NCBI RefSeq assembly: GCF_000280495.2
Contig: NZ_CP018016.1
Coordinates: forward strand, 2,046,001-2,110,000
Source of the DNA: Kosakonia radicincitans DSM 16656
Lineage (GTDB): Bacteria > Pseudomonadota > Gammaproteobacteria > Enterobacterales > Enterobacteriaceae
DNA length: 64,000 bases
Reading direction: 5' to 3'
The notes under the pieces are model-generated. The model worked only from the letters and a program-made list of their open reading frames with translations, was not told where the DNA came from and searched no databases. Below, in pieces: positions 17,273 through 25,156 of this stretch. Position 1 is the first letter of the stretch, and each line of letters opens with the position of its first letter. The position numbers were made by a program, and so were the translations under genes.

Positions 17273-17278
17273 TAGGAT
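17251..17278 (+). promoter_or_regulatory. Putative promoter of the K-I cargo lipoprotein
   Basis: TTGTCG (17251-17256) and TAGGAT (17273-17278) are spaced 16 bases apart, with an extended -10 TGA in front. Each hexamer matches four of six consensus bases. The -10 falls inside the perfect palindrome 17270-17289, so a protein bound there would block transcription. Confidence 0.45.
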
Positions 17279-17289
17279 TAATCCTATCA
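17270..17289. promoter_or_regulatory. Perfect 20-bp palindrome, putative operator
   Basis: TGATAGGATTAATCCTATCA is its own reverse complement over all 20 bases. It lies 19 bases before the lipoprotein start and covers the likely -10 box. It is not a terminator, as no T-run follows, and it does not match LexA or Fur consensus. Confidence 0.6.
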
Positions 17290-17308
17290 CTAACAATGAG
17301 GACTAAAA

Positions 17309-17713
17309 ATGAAAAAACTGGGATTGGTGTTTTGCATTGCACTTGGTGTTGCATTCCTAACCGGATGCGCCCCTAAACCTCCTTCGGCAGTTGAGATAAG
17401 CACCGCCAATTACGGTTCTCTGCCGGGAAATTATCAAGACTTGATTAAAGATCACTTCAATGTTGTATTGAAAGATCCTGAATCCGCACGTTATACATTT
17501 ATGCCCCCATATAAAGGCTATTCTCAGGATGGTGCGCTTGCAGAATCTGGAGGTGGAGTCAGATTTGGTTATGTCGTCCCGGTTCTTGTGAATGCGAAAA
17601 ATAGCTATGGTGGCTACACGGGGAATCATCAGTATGCTTTTATATTTTCAAACGGTGTACTTTATGACATAACTGCAAACTATCTATTCGGGCGAGCACC
17701 TCACGTTCAATAA
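17309..17713 (+). CDS. Cargo lipoprotein between tail genes K and I
   Basis: A 134-residue predicted lipoprotein. The signal peptide MKKLGLVFCIALGVAF ends in the lipobox LTGC, with Cys20 as the lipidated residue. The mature part shows no recognised domain; it includes DHFNVVLKDPESARYTF, a pattern seen in small lipoproteins of unknown function. It has its own promoter-operator and its own terminator, so it is probably expressed from the prophage independently of the late operon. Surface lipoproteins in this setting often alter the host envelope or block superinfection, but that is inference. It is more AT-rich than its neighbours. GAGGACT precedes the ATG. Confidence 0.75.
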   Translation: MKKLGLVFCIALGVAFLTGCAPKPPSAVEISTANYGSLPGNYQDLIKDHFNVVLKDPESARYTFMPPYKGYSQDGALAESGGGVRFGYVVPVLVNAKNSYGGYTGNHQYAFIFSNGVLYDITANYLFGRAPHVQ

Positions 17714-17717
17714 TTCT

Positions 17718-17742
17718 AAACCCGCTTCGGCGGGTTTTTTAT
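17718..17742 (+). terminator. Terminator of the cargo lipoprotein
   Basis: AACCCGC, loop TTCG, GCGGGTT and a T-run start five bases after the stop codon: a textbook intrinsic terminator within the tail operon. Confidence 0.85.
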
Positions 17743-17756
17743 TTCAGGAGAAAGTG

Positions 17757-18356
17757 ATGCAGGAAATAATGGCCAGAATTGAACTAGGTGGAATTCTGGG
17801 AAAAACATTTGGGAAAGTTCATCACCGCTTAATTTCAACCACTCATGAAGCAACCCGCGCGCTGGCTGCAACGGTAGAAGGCTTTGAGCAGTTCATGATA
17901 TCCAGTAAGCGGCGCGGGCTGACTTATGCTGTCTTTCGCGGCAAAAAAAATATTGGCGTTGATGATCTGGGCTTTCCCGTGACTGGTGAGGTGATACGCA
18001 TTGTTCCGGTGGCAATGGGAAGTAAAAAAGCCGGTGCGCTGCAAACCATTCTCGGGGCAGTGCTGGTGGTTGTTGGCGTTGTCATTGGTTATTTTTCTGG
18101 TGGCACGCTGTCAGCCGTAGGTTACGGTATGGCCAAAATGGGTGCGGTAATGATGTTGGGCGGGGTTGTACAGATGCTTTCTCCGCAGACCGCCGGACTG
18201 GCCAGCAAACAGGATGCCGATAATAGGGCGTCTTACGCATTCGGCGGTGTGACAAATACCTCTGCCCAGGGTTACCCGGTACCGCTTCTTTACGGTAAAC
18301 GCCGTATCGGCGGTGCGATTATCTCCGCCGGTATTTACGTCGAAGACCAGCAATAA
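17757..18356 (+). CDS. I: Tail assembly protein I
   Basis: A 199-residue gpI-family protein needed to assemble the tail tip with J. The first part is ubiquitin-like (ARIELGGILGKTFGKVHHRL). Two Gly/Ala-rich hydrophobic stretches (about residues 94-115 and 121-142) follow, and the end is GYPVPLLYGKRRIGGAIISAGIYV. The ATG at 17757 is preferred to the GTG at 17754 because AGGAG at 17746-17750 fits it; an internal ATG at 17769 is also possible. In lambda I follows K directly; here it is separated by the cargo lipoprotein. Confidence 0.88.
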   Translation: MQEIMARIELGGILGKTFGKVHHRLISTTHEATRALAATVEGFEQFMISSKRRGLTYAVFRGKKNIGVDDLGFPVTGEVIRIVPVAMGSKKAGALQTILGAVLVVVGVVIGYFSGGTLSAVGYGMAKMGAVMMLGGVVQMLSPQTAGLASKQDADNRASYAFGGVTNTSAQGYPVPLLYGKRRIGGAIISAGIYVEDQQ

Positions 18357-18374
18357 AATCCTCTCCGCTTAATC

Positions 18375-18397
18375 ACCGCTGCCGGGCGGTTTTTTTA
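18375..18397 (+). terminator. Terminator after I
   Basis: ACCGC, a six-base loop, GCGGT and seven T. It isolates the small cargo gene that follows, although the late operon has to read through to J (probably with antitermination). Confidence 0.75.
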
Positions 18398-18454
18398 TTG
18401 TGGAAATGAGATGGTAAGCCTTTGCTTAAACCGCGTCAGCGAGGATGTATTGCA

Positions 18455-18739
18455 ATGAAATTACTAAATGGTTATGTCATATGTGACTCGGTCACCACCA
18501 AATCTAGTGGCAAGGACGATGCTGAACAGGTGGCACAGACAGCTATTGATTTTGCCATGAATGATGCCTCTTGCCTTGACTGGGAAAACCCAGAATGGGC
18601 TTCCGGAGGGAAAGTTCACAACTGGCACAACTACGCATCAGAGGCATTGCAGCTAATTTGGAAAACGTTCACACCGGAGCAAAAGAAGATAATCGCTTCA
18701 ACTCTTGATGAATGTGCAAGTAACGAATCCTGGGATTAA
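18455..18739 (+). CDS. Small cargo protein between I and J, function unknown
   Basis: A 94-residue acidic protein (KLLNGYVICDSVTTKSSGKD..., ending LDECASNESWD). It has no membrane segment, signal peptide or motif that I recognise. ATG 18455 is the start, with GAGG 14 bases upstream, a rather long spacing. Terminators on both sides (18375-18397 and 18756-18778) mark it as an independently inserted unit. Confidence 0.65.
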   Translation: MKLLNGYVICDSVTTKSSGKDDAEQVAQTAIDFAMNDASCLDWENPEWASGGKVHNWHNYASEALQLIWKTFTPEQKKIIASTLDECASNESWD

Positions 18740-18755
18740 GTCTACCGATTCAATG

Positions 18756-18778
18756 ACCGTCATATGGCGGTTTTTTTA
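18756..18778 (+). terminator. Terminator before J
   Basis: An eight-base stem (ACCGTCAT/ATGGCGGT, one G-T pair) and seven T end the small cargo gene. The T-run is only ten bases before the J start codon. Confidence 0.8.
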
Positions 18779-18788
18779 TGGGCGTAAT

Positions 18789-21700
18789 ATGGCAAACAAG
18801 AAAATTCAGGGGCGCAAAGGCGGCAGCTCCAGTTCCCGCACGCCCACAGAACAGCCTGACGATCTCCAGTCTGTCGCGAAGGCGAAGATCCTTGTCGCGC
18901 TGGGTGAGGGCGAGTTTTCCGGGCAACTTACCGGGCAGAGTATTTTTCTCGACGGCACGCCGCTGCTGAATGCCAACGGCTCGTCGAATTTCAGTGGGGT
19001 GACCTGGGAGTTTCGCCCGGGCGACCAGGCGCAAAGTTATATCCAGGGCATTCCGGGTACGGAGAACGAGATTAGCGCCGGTATCGAGATTAAAAGCTCA
19101 GTGGCCTGGACACACACCTTTACCAACTCTCAGCTTTCTGCGGTACGCCTGCGCCTGAAATGGGCGTCGCTCTTTAAACAAGAAGATGACGGCGATCTGG
19201 TGGGTAACCAGGTTCAGTACGCGATTGATCTGCAGGTGGATGGAGGGGCCTTTGTCACGAAAATAAACACCGCCGTCAGCGGGAAAACCACATCAGGCTA
19301 CGAGCGCAGTCACCGTATCGATCTGCCTTCCGGTGCCGCATCCTGGACGGTGCGGGTAAGGAAAATTACCGCTGATGCCAACAGCGCCAAAATCGGCGAC
19401 ACGATGACGCTCCAGAGCTACACGGAAGTTATCGACGCCAAACTGCGCTATCCCAACACTGCGCTGCTCTATATCGAATTTGACTCGAGCCAGTTCAACG
19501 GCTCTATTCCGCAGATTTCCTGCGAGCCCCGCGGCCGCGTGATCCGCGTGCCGGACAATTACAACCCGGAAACGCGCGCCTATACTGGTACGTGGTCCGG
19601 TACCTTTAAATGGGCATGGACTGATAATCCGGCCTGGATTTTTTACGATCTGGTCGTCTCTGACCGTTTCGGACTGGGCGATCGCCTGACGGCTGAAAAC
19701 ATCGATAAATGGACACTCTACCAGGTGGCGCAGTATTGCGATGCGCCGGTGCCGGATGGTAAAGGCGGCACCAGCACTGAGCCGCGTTATATCTGTAACG
19801 TCTATGTCCAGGATCGCAACGATGCTTACACGGTGTTGCGTGACTTCGCTGCTATCTTTCGCGGGATGACCTACTGGGGCGGTAACCAGATTGTTACCCT
19901 GGCGGATATGCCGCGCGATGTCGACTACAGCTACACTAAAGCAAACGTCATCGATGGCCGATTCAGCTACAGCAGCAGCACGACGAAAAGCCGCTATACC
20001 AGCGCGCTGGTTTCATATTCCGATCCGGATAATGGCTATGCTGATGCAATGGAGCCGGTGTTTGAGCAGGAACTGGTCTCCCGCTATAAAGGCTTTAACC
20101 AGCTTGAGATGACAGCGATCGGCTGTACCCGCCAGTCAGAAGCGAACCGCAAAGGGCGCTGGGGGATCCTCACCAACAACAAAGACCGGGTGGTTTCTTT
20201 CTCCGTTGGGCTGGATGGCATGATCCCACAACCTGGCTACATCATCGCTGTGGCCGACGAGAACCTGTCGGGAAAAGTTACCGGCGGGCGTATCAGTGCG
20301 GTAAATGGCCGGTTGATCACCCTGGACAGGGTGCCAGATGCTGTTGCCGGTAATCGGCTGATTCTCAACCTGCCTTCCGGTGCTGCACAGAGCCGCACCA
20401 TTCAGAGCGTTAATGGAAAAGTGGTCACGGTGACCACCGCTTACAGCGAAACGCCGGAAGCGGAAAGCGTCTGGATTGTGGAATCCGACGAGCTGTATGC
20501 CCAGCAGTACCGGGTGGTCAGTGTCACTGACAATAATGATGGCACGTTTGCCATTACCGGCGCGGCGCACGATCCGGACAAATATGCCCGCATTGATACC
20601 GGAGCCATTATCGACAGTCGTCCTGTCAGTGTCGTGCCACCGGGCAGCCAGGCCGCGCCCGATGATATCGTGATCGGCAGTTATTCTGTGGTGAATCAGG
20701 GGATCAGCGTCCAGACCATGCGTGTGTCATGGTCTGATACGGCCAATGCGATCGCGTATGAAGCACAGTGGCGCCGCAATGAGGGCAACTGGGTGAACGT
20801 GCCGCGCAGCTCCACCACCTCGTTTGAAGTGCCGGGGATTTATGCGGGACGCTATCTGGTGCGCGTGCGCGCCATTAACGCCGCAGAAATCTCCAGTGGC
20901 TGGGGATACTCAACCGAAACGACGCTGACCGGAAAAGAAGGCAACCCGCCGAAGCCGGTTGGTTTTATGGCGACAGGTATTAACTGGGGTATCCGTCTCA
21001 ACTGGGGATTCCCGGCCAACACCGCTGACACGCTGAAAACGGAAATTCAGTACACGGCCAACAGTGATTTTTCAGATCCGCTGCTGCTCTCCGATGTGCC
21101 TTACCCGCAGGCAGAATACACCCAGCTCGGACTGAAAGCCGGGCAGGAATTCTGGTACCGCGCGCAACTGGTCGATAAAACCGGCAACGAATCGGGTTAT
21201 ACCGACTGGATCCGGGGGATGGCAAACGACCAGGCCGCTGACTATCTGGAGGGGATTGGTGATGGCTTCCTCACATCTGCCGACGGCGACCGGCTGACCA
21301 GCGGCATTAACACTAACCTTGAAGGGATCATGCAGGATGCGCTGGCTGCCCACAGTGCCGTTGAGCACCAGTGGGCGCAATACGGTGAGGTGCGTGCTGA
21401 CATTCTGGTCGTGAAAACCACGATTGCCGACGTCGATAATGCGCTGGCTGAACTGTCCACCCAGGTGCAGGCACAGATTGGCGATGTCACCGCAGCGCTG
21501 GAGGACAAACTTACGGCGGTGGTGGATGGCGACGGCGCAACGGCTATCTATACGCTGAAGACCGGCGTCAGGATAAACGGCGTGATGTATAACGCCGGAA
21601 TGTCGATTGCCGTGCTGGCGCAGGCTGGTCAGCCAGTGGTCACGCGGGTGGGCTTCAATGCCAATCAGTTTGTACTGATGAGCGGCAGCGGCGACACACA

Positions 21701-21974
21701 GTATTCACCGTTCGCGGTGGTCAACGGGCAGGTATTTATCAGCGATGCCTTCATTCAGTACGCGGCTATCACTCTCGCGAAAATTGGCGAACTCCGCTCT
21801 TCTAATTATGTCGCGGGCCAGACCGGCACAATCATGAAAGCTGATGGGACGTTTGAGATGAATGGTGCAGTGTCTGGTGAGGGCGCGATGAAGATAACGA
21901 ACGTCACCCAGAGTGTTAAAGACGGAAATGGCGTATTGCGTGTTCAGGTCGGGAAATTAACCGGGGTGTTCTGA
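18789..21974 (+). CDS. J: Tail tip / host-specificity protein J
   Basis: A 1061-residue central tail fibre protein that touches the receptor. The long N-terminal part (to about residue 610) is the conserved hub of gpJ. Residues about 617-810 are two fibronectin type III-like repeats (MRVSWSDTANAIAYEAQWRR; IRLNWGFPANTADTLKTEIQY). A helical stretch (about 845-905) and a C-terminal DUF1983-type beta domain follow. The last ~150 residues decide the receptor in lambda relatives. Presence of Cor in the same prophage hints at FhuA. ATG 18789 starts a typical MANKKIQGRKGG sequence; upstream in-frame codons overlap the preceding gene and terminator. Confidence 0.93.
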   Translation: MANKKIQGRKGGSSSSRTPTEQPDDLQSVAKAKILVALGEGEFSGQLTGQSIFLDGTPLLNANGSSNFSGVTWEFRPGDQAQSYIQGIPGTENEISAGIEIKSSVAWTHTFTNSQLSAVRLRLKWASLFKQEDDGDLVGNQVQYAIDLQVDGGAFVTKINTAVSGKTTSGYERSHRIDLPSGAASWTVRVRKITADANSAKIGDTMTLQSYTEVIDAKLRYPNTALLYIEFDSSQFNGSIPQISCEPRGRVIRVPDNYNPETRAYTGTWSGTFKWAWTDNPAWIFYDLVVSDRFGLGDRLTAENIDKWTLYQVAQYCDAPVPDGKGGTSTEPRYICNVYVQDRNDAYTVLRDFAAIFRGMTYWGGNQIVTLADMPRDVDYSYTKANVIDGRFSYSSSTTKSRYTSALVSYSDPDNGYADAMEPVFEQELVSRYKGFNQLEMTAIGCTRQSEANRKGRWGILTNNKDRVVSFSVGLDGMIPQPGYIIAVADENLSGKVTGGRISAVNGRLITLDRVPDAVAGNRLILNLPSGAAQSRTIQSVNGKVVTVTTAYSETPEAESVWIVESDELYAQQYRVVSVTDNNDGTFAITGAAHDPDKYARIDTGAIIDSRPVSVVPPGSQAAPDDIVIGSYSVVNQGISVQTMRVSWSDTANAIAYEAQWRRNEGNWVNVPRSSTTSFEVPGIYAGRYLVRVRAINAAEISSGWGYSTETTLTGKEGNPPKPVGFMATGINWGIRLNWGFPANTADTLKTEIQYTANSDFSDPLLLSDVPYPQAEYTQLGLKAGQEFWYRAQLVDKTGNESGYTDWIRGMANDQAADYLEGIGDGFLTSADGDRLTSGINTNLEGIMQDALAAHSAVEHQWAQYGEVRADILVVKTTIADVDNALAELSTQVQAQIGDVTAALEDKLTAVVDGDGATAIYTLKTGVRINGVMYNAGMSIAVLAQAGQPVVTRVGFNANQFVLMSGSGDTQYSPFAVVNGQVFISDAFIQYAAITLAKIGELRSSNYVAGQTGTIMKADGTFEMNGAVSGEGAMKITNVTQSVKDGNGVLRVQVGKLTGVF

Positions 21975-22276
21975 TGGCGTGGGGGATACAGACATGGGAC
22001 GCTAACGGCGTCCCGAATAACTATGGCATTAAGCCTGTTTCAGTGGTGGGGATTATTAAGCTTTCACAGGGACAGACCACCGGAACATATTCATTTACTG
22101 TCCCGGCAGGAATGAAAGTCAATTTTGTTCCCTCCCTTGACAAAGGGGCCGTGGGGGTAGCTCGCCGGATAACAGCCTCTGGCAATACCATTACCATTCA
22201 GCCAGCCAGCGATACCGGAGTCGGCAATTACCCCGCATCGGAATGTGAACTTGTCATTTTTATGGAGAAAATTTAA
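21974..22276 (+). CDS. Small tail-associated protein following J
   Basis: A 100-residue beta-rich protein (MAWGIQTWDANGVPNNYGIKP), of a type commonly found straight after J in lambdoid prophages and probably part of the tail tip or fibre. The start overlaps the J stop codon (TGATGG), so it is coupled to J. Function unknown. Confidence 0.7.
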   Translation: MAWGIQTWDANGVPNNYGIKPVSVVGIIKLSQGQTTGTYSFTVPAGMKVNFVPSLDKGAVGVARRITASGNTITIQPASDTGVGNYPASECELVIFMEKI

Positions 22277-22951
22277 ATGGCTGATTATGGGGCGATGATA
22301 TTGATGGATAATGGAAATCCATTTGTAACGCCGCAATCCACCCCTTTTTGTTTATACAGAAAAGTGGTGGTGGATTCTGTTGCTGGCGGGACAGCTCACG
22401 GCGCATCCGCATCGATACCCCTGGACGCGTCATATCCAGCCATCGCTTTCTGCCGGACAAGTGACACAGCCCAGCCGACATACGTCAGTGCAATAAGGTC
22501 CGGAAGCAACATAATGGTCGGTTCAGGTAATCCTTATGGGCAAGCCCATCGGCTGACCGCTTACATCTTCGCTATTTTCCCTCAGACCCTGCCGCAATGG
22601 GGGTTCGCAATATGGGATGTTGCTGGCCAGCTGGTATTAACCAACGAAAGCCGGGTGTTAAGTGATCTGGTTACAATCGGTACACCAGGCAGCAACGGCG
22701 GCATAAACATAGACCAGACACTGAGCGGAAGCTATGCCGTGTGTCCCGGTATTCTGGGTTCAACGCTGATACAGGTAATGGTGCAGGGCCAACCGCAGGT
22801 AATTGCAGCTACCGCGTACACCGGATGTCGATACAATGGTTCAACTTCCAGAATAAGCGCGGCTTCCAGCAGTAACGCTTCCGGTTCAGTCGTGGGTAAT
22901 ACAAATAACGGGAATGCAATCATCGCGATAAAAACAGATGCCTATGATTAA
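22277..22951 (+). CDS. Tail-tip protein of unknown function (DUF6453-like)
   Basis: A 224-residue protein beginning directly after the previous stop codon, with GGAGAAAA as ribosome-binding site. The N-terminal ADYGAMILMDNGNPFVTP and overall size resemble DUF6453-type proteins encoded after J in lambdoid prophages. The last ~35 residues are Ser/Asn/Gly-rich. Probably a tail-tip component. Confidence 0.7.
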   Translation: MADYGAMILMDNGNPFVTPQSTPFCLYRKVVVDSVAGGTAHGASASIPLDASYPAIAFCRTSDTAQPTYVSAIRSGSNIMVGSGNPYGQAHRLTAYIFAIFPQTLPQWGFAIWDVAGQLVLTNESRVLSDLVTIGTPGSNGGINIDQTLSGSYAVCPGILGSTLIQVMVQGQPQVIAATAYTGCRYNGSTSRISAASSSNASGSVVGNTNNGNAIIAIKTDAYD

Positions 22952-23022
22952 TTTGATCGTTTTAATCGATCGTTTTCTTTTAATTGATCTGTTAAATCTA
23001 TTTTCAGTATTTTCCCGGCAGG

Positions 23023-23044
23023 GGTAATTTAATTAACAATTACC
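23023..23044. promoter_or_regulatory. Inverted repeat upstream of cor
   Basis: GGTAATT and AATTACC form seven-base arms around eight bases, ending directly in front of the CTCCGGAG ribosome-binding region of cor. It could be an operator or an mRNA hairpin over the leader. A weak promoter (TTGATC 22984, TATTTT 23008) lies just upstream. Confidence 0.4.
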
Positions 23045-23059
23045 TCCGGAGATAATTAA

Positions 23060-23296
23060 ATGAAAGCTGTGTTTTCTGTTTTTTTACTGGCAATTATTTT
23101 ATCAGGCTGTTCAGCCCCTCTTCTGGAAAAACAACAGCCCGTATGTCAGGCAACTGCAATGCTGGGTGGTTTTCCTCAGACGGTGCAGATTTATGGTGTG
23201 CGTGTCATTGCAAACCAGACTGAATATAAAGCGGGTGACCCGTTTAACTGGCGATGGGTAAACAAAAATAACTTTACTTCCTCAACCTGCAAATAG
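23060..23296 (+). CDS. cor: Phage exclusion lipoprotein Cor
   Basis: A 78-residue lipoprotein. The signal peptide ends in LSGC with Cys17 lipidated. The mature part has the features of Cor from N15, phi80 and HK022 relatives (PVCQATAMLGG, VQIYGVRVI, QTEYKAGDPFNWRWV, STCK). In those phages Cor, made by the prophage or early in infection, inactivates the outer-membrane receptor FhuA and so prevents superinfection and loss of progeny on debris. Here it sits between tail genes with its own upstream region and terminator. CCGGAG precedes the ATG. Confidence 0.85.
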   Translation: MKAVFSVFLLAIILSGCSAPLLEKQQPVCQATAMLGGFPQTVQIYGVRVIANQTEYKAGDPFNWRWVNKNNFTSSTCK

Positions 23297-23314
23297 CAGA
23301 AATCAAATAACAGG

Positions 23315-23337
23315 AAACCGCTTCGGCGGTTTTTTTA
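23315..23337 (+). terminator. Terminator of cor
   Basis: AAACCGC, loop TTCG, GCGGTTT and a T-run, 18 bases after the cor stop codon. Confidence 0.85.
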
Positions 23338-23352
23338 TTGTCCGGAGCCAAT

Positions 23353-24573
23353 ATGTCCGCAGGAACAATCACCCTAACACATAATTCCACAGCAGTAGTC
23401 GGTAACGGAACGTCGTTTCTTACAGAACTGGCCGCCGGGGATCACATTGTTACTACTGCCGGAGGGCTGGCGTATACGTTGCCTGTCTTATCTGTAAACA
23501 GTAATACGTCAATAACATTAGTGGATTTCTTTACAGGAGCAACTCAGTCTGGTGCTGGCTGGTACGCACTGCCGAGAATTGCAATGAGTCTTGTCTCTGC
23601 CGCGATGGTGGTACAGAACACCGAAGCCCTGCGCGGGCTGAATTACGACAAGCAGAACTGGCAGCAGCTTTTCACCGGCAGCGGTACCATCACGGTTAAA
23701 TTGCCGGACCAGAGCACATTCACCGGTCCGGCCTGGGGTGGGATAACCGCGTCCCTTAACAGCCTGTCCAGTGATGTCGGCAATAAAGCCGCAAAGGGTG
23801 CGAACAGCGACATTACCAGCCTGGCCGGGCTGACGACGCCGCTATCAAAAGCGCAGGGCGGTACTGGGTTAAATAACCCATTTGGCACCATTGCCGGCTC
23901 TTTTTGCGAAGGTAGTGATAGCAGGCTTATGACGGTTGCCGGTAAAACTGGCGGTGAAATATCATCGGCAACACAGGTTGTTGGCACGTTAACGGGACGC
24001 CGTAAATCGGCCGCTGAACCATCAACGGGAACAATTCTTTATGGTGCGCCAGTTGAATCAACTCACCAGATTGCGAACGTAGATCGGGCGATTGTGTCAT
24101 TACAAAGTGCATATACATGGGGTAACACAAATACAGTTGGTGCAATTAATGTTGCGTTACTTTCTTCAACAGGTACCTATGTTCGCGGCGCGACATTCAG
24201 CTTTGACGGTGGTGGTAACGCAACCGCCCCCGGACAGTGGGTGAATAACTCGGATGAGCGTATTAAAACCAATATCCAGCGTATCGCTGATCCGCTGGAT
24301 AAAATGACGCAACTACGCGGCGTGTCGTGGGATCGTCTCGACGGTTATGCCGGTGGTCTTGGCTTTATCGCTCAGGACGTGCAGAAGGTTTTTCCGGGTA
24401 GCGTTTATGTGGGACAGGACAGGACGTTAACTGATGGCACAGTCGTCGAAAGCGTTCTTGGCGTGGACACTTCAGGCGTTGCGGCCGCGTTGCATCACGA
24501 GGCCATTCTTGCGCTTATGTCCCGCATTGATGAGCTTGAAAAGAAACTGAATACAATCCAGTCAGGAGCATGA
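23353..24573 (+). CDS. Side tail fibre with S74 chaperone domain
   Basis: A 406-residue fibre. The N-terminal ~100 residues resemble the tail-attachment part of lambda-type side fibres (GTITLTHNSTAVVGNGTSF; YALPRIAMSLVSAAMVVQN). The centre is repetitive and glycine-rich (PLSKAQGGTGLNNPFGT). The C-terminus is an intramolecular chaperone/peptidase S74 domain (NSDERIKTNIQRIADPLDKM; GLGFIAQDVQKVFP) with a closing coiled coil (RIDELEKKLNTI). S74 domains trimerise the fibre and then cut themselves off. ATG 23353 with CCGGAG upstream is the start. Confidence 0.88.
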   Translation: MSAGTITLTHNSTAVVGNGTSFLTELAAGDHIVTTAGGLAYTLPVLSVNSNTSITLVDFFTGATQSGAGWYALPRIAMSLVSAAMVVQNTEALRGLNYDKQNWQQLFTGSGTITVKLPDQSTFTGPAWGGITASLNSLSSDVGNKAAKGANSDITSLAGLTTPLSKAQGGTGLNNPFGTIAGSFCEGSDSRLMTVAGKTGGEISSATQVVGTLTGRRKSAAEPSTGTILYGAPVESTHQIANVDRAIVSLQSAYTWGNTNTVGAINVALLSSTGTYVRGATFSFDGGGNATAPGQWVNNSDERIKTNIQRIADPLDKMTQLRGVSWDRLDGYAGGLGFIAQDVQKVFPGSVYVGQDRTLTDGTVVESVLGVDTSGVAAALHHEAILALMSRIDELEKKLNTIQSGA

Positions 24574-24696
24574 TGTGCATGGCTTAGCCATGAAAAAAAA
24601 TTTCTCCTGCCTAACTGTTTCTCACCAATAGAAAACCAGCTAATTTCTGGCTCCCGCCAAACGAAGCGGTATTGATCAGTAGCGTCAATCAAACTA

Positions 24697-24712
24697 CTGT
24701 ATATAAAAACAG
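24697..24712. promoter_or_regulatory. LexA (SOS) box of umuDC
   Basis: CTGT-ATATAAAA-ACAG, the exact CTGT-N8-ACAG form, 19 bases before the umuD start codon. It predicts LexA repression and induction by DNA damage, together with prophage induction. Confidence 0.88.
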
Positions 24713-24731
24713 TATAAATTGAGACTACATT

Positions 24732-25154
24732 ATGCAGTTCATCAAACCAGCAGATTTTCAGCGTGCAGTTGCCGTGCTACCTCTCTTCAGCGACCCTGTT
24801 CAGTGCGGTTTCCCCAGTCCGGCAGCAGATTATGTTGAGCAGCGTATTGACCTTAACGAGCTACTGGTACTGCATCCCAGCGCGACGTATTTTGTCAGGG
24901 CGGCGGGGGATTCCATGATTGATGGCGGTATCAGTGATGGTGATCTTCTTGTCGTCGACAGTTCCCGTACCGCCCGGCATGGCGACATTGTGATCGCAGC
25001 AGTAGATGGCGAATTCACAGTGAAGCGTCTCCAGCTCAGACCAGCCATTCAGCTTAACCCAATGAATCCCGCATACAGCCCGATCCGGGTGATGAATGAA
25101 GAGACGCTCGACATATTCGGTGTTGTGACTTTTATCGTCAAAGCAGTGGGCTGA
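24732..25154 (+). CDS. umuD: UmuD-type translesion polymerase subunit / autoprotease
   Basis: A 140-residue LexA-like S24 protein. The self-cleavage site is Cys25-Gly26 (PVQCGFPSP), the catalytic Ser61 lies in [10 protein letters not shown] and Lys98 in FTVKRL, each one residue later than in E. coli UmuD. RecA filaments trigger its cleavage to UmuD', which joins UmuC to form DNA polymerase V. It is probably a prophage-borne second copy rather than the core chromosomal one. It is separated from umuC by only two bases. Confidence 0.92.
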   Translation: MQFIKPADFQRAVAVLPLFSDPVQCGFPSPAADYVEQRIDLNELLVLHPSATYFVRAAGDSMIDGGISDGDLLVVDSSRTARHGDIVIAAVDGEFTVKRLQLRPAIQLNPMNPAYSPIRVMNEETLDIFGVVTFIVKAVG

Positions 25155-25156
25155 TT

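Noticed and set aside
24578..24592. CATGGC-TTA-GCCATG hairpin after the tail fibre gene
   Set aside because: Followed by A rather than T on the coding strand, so not a standard terminator; no other role could be supported.
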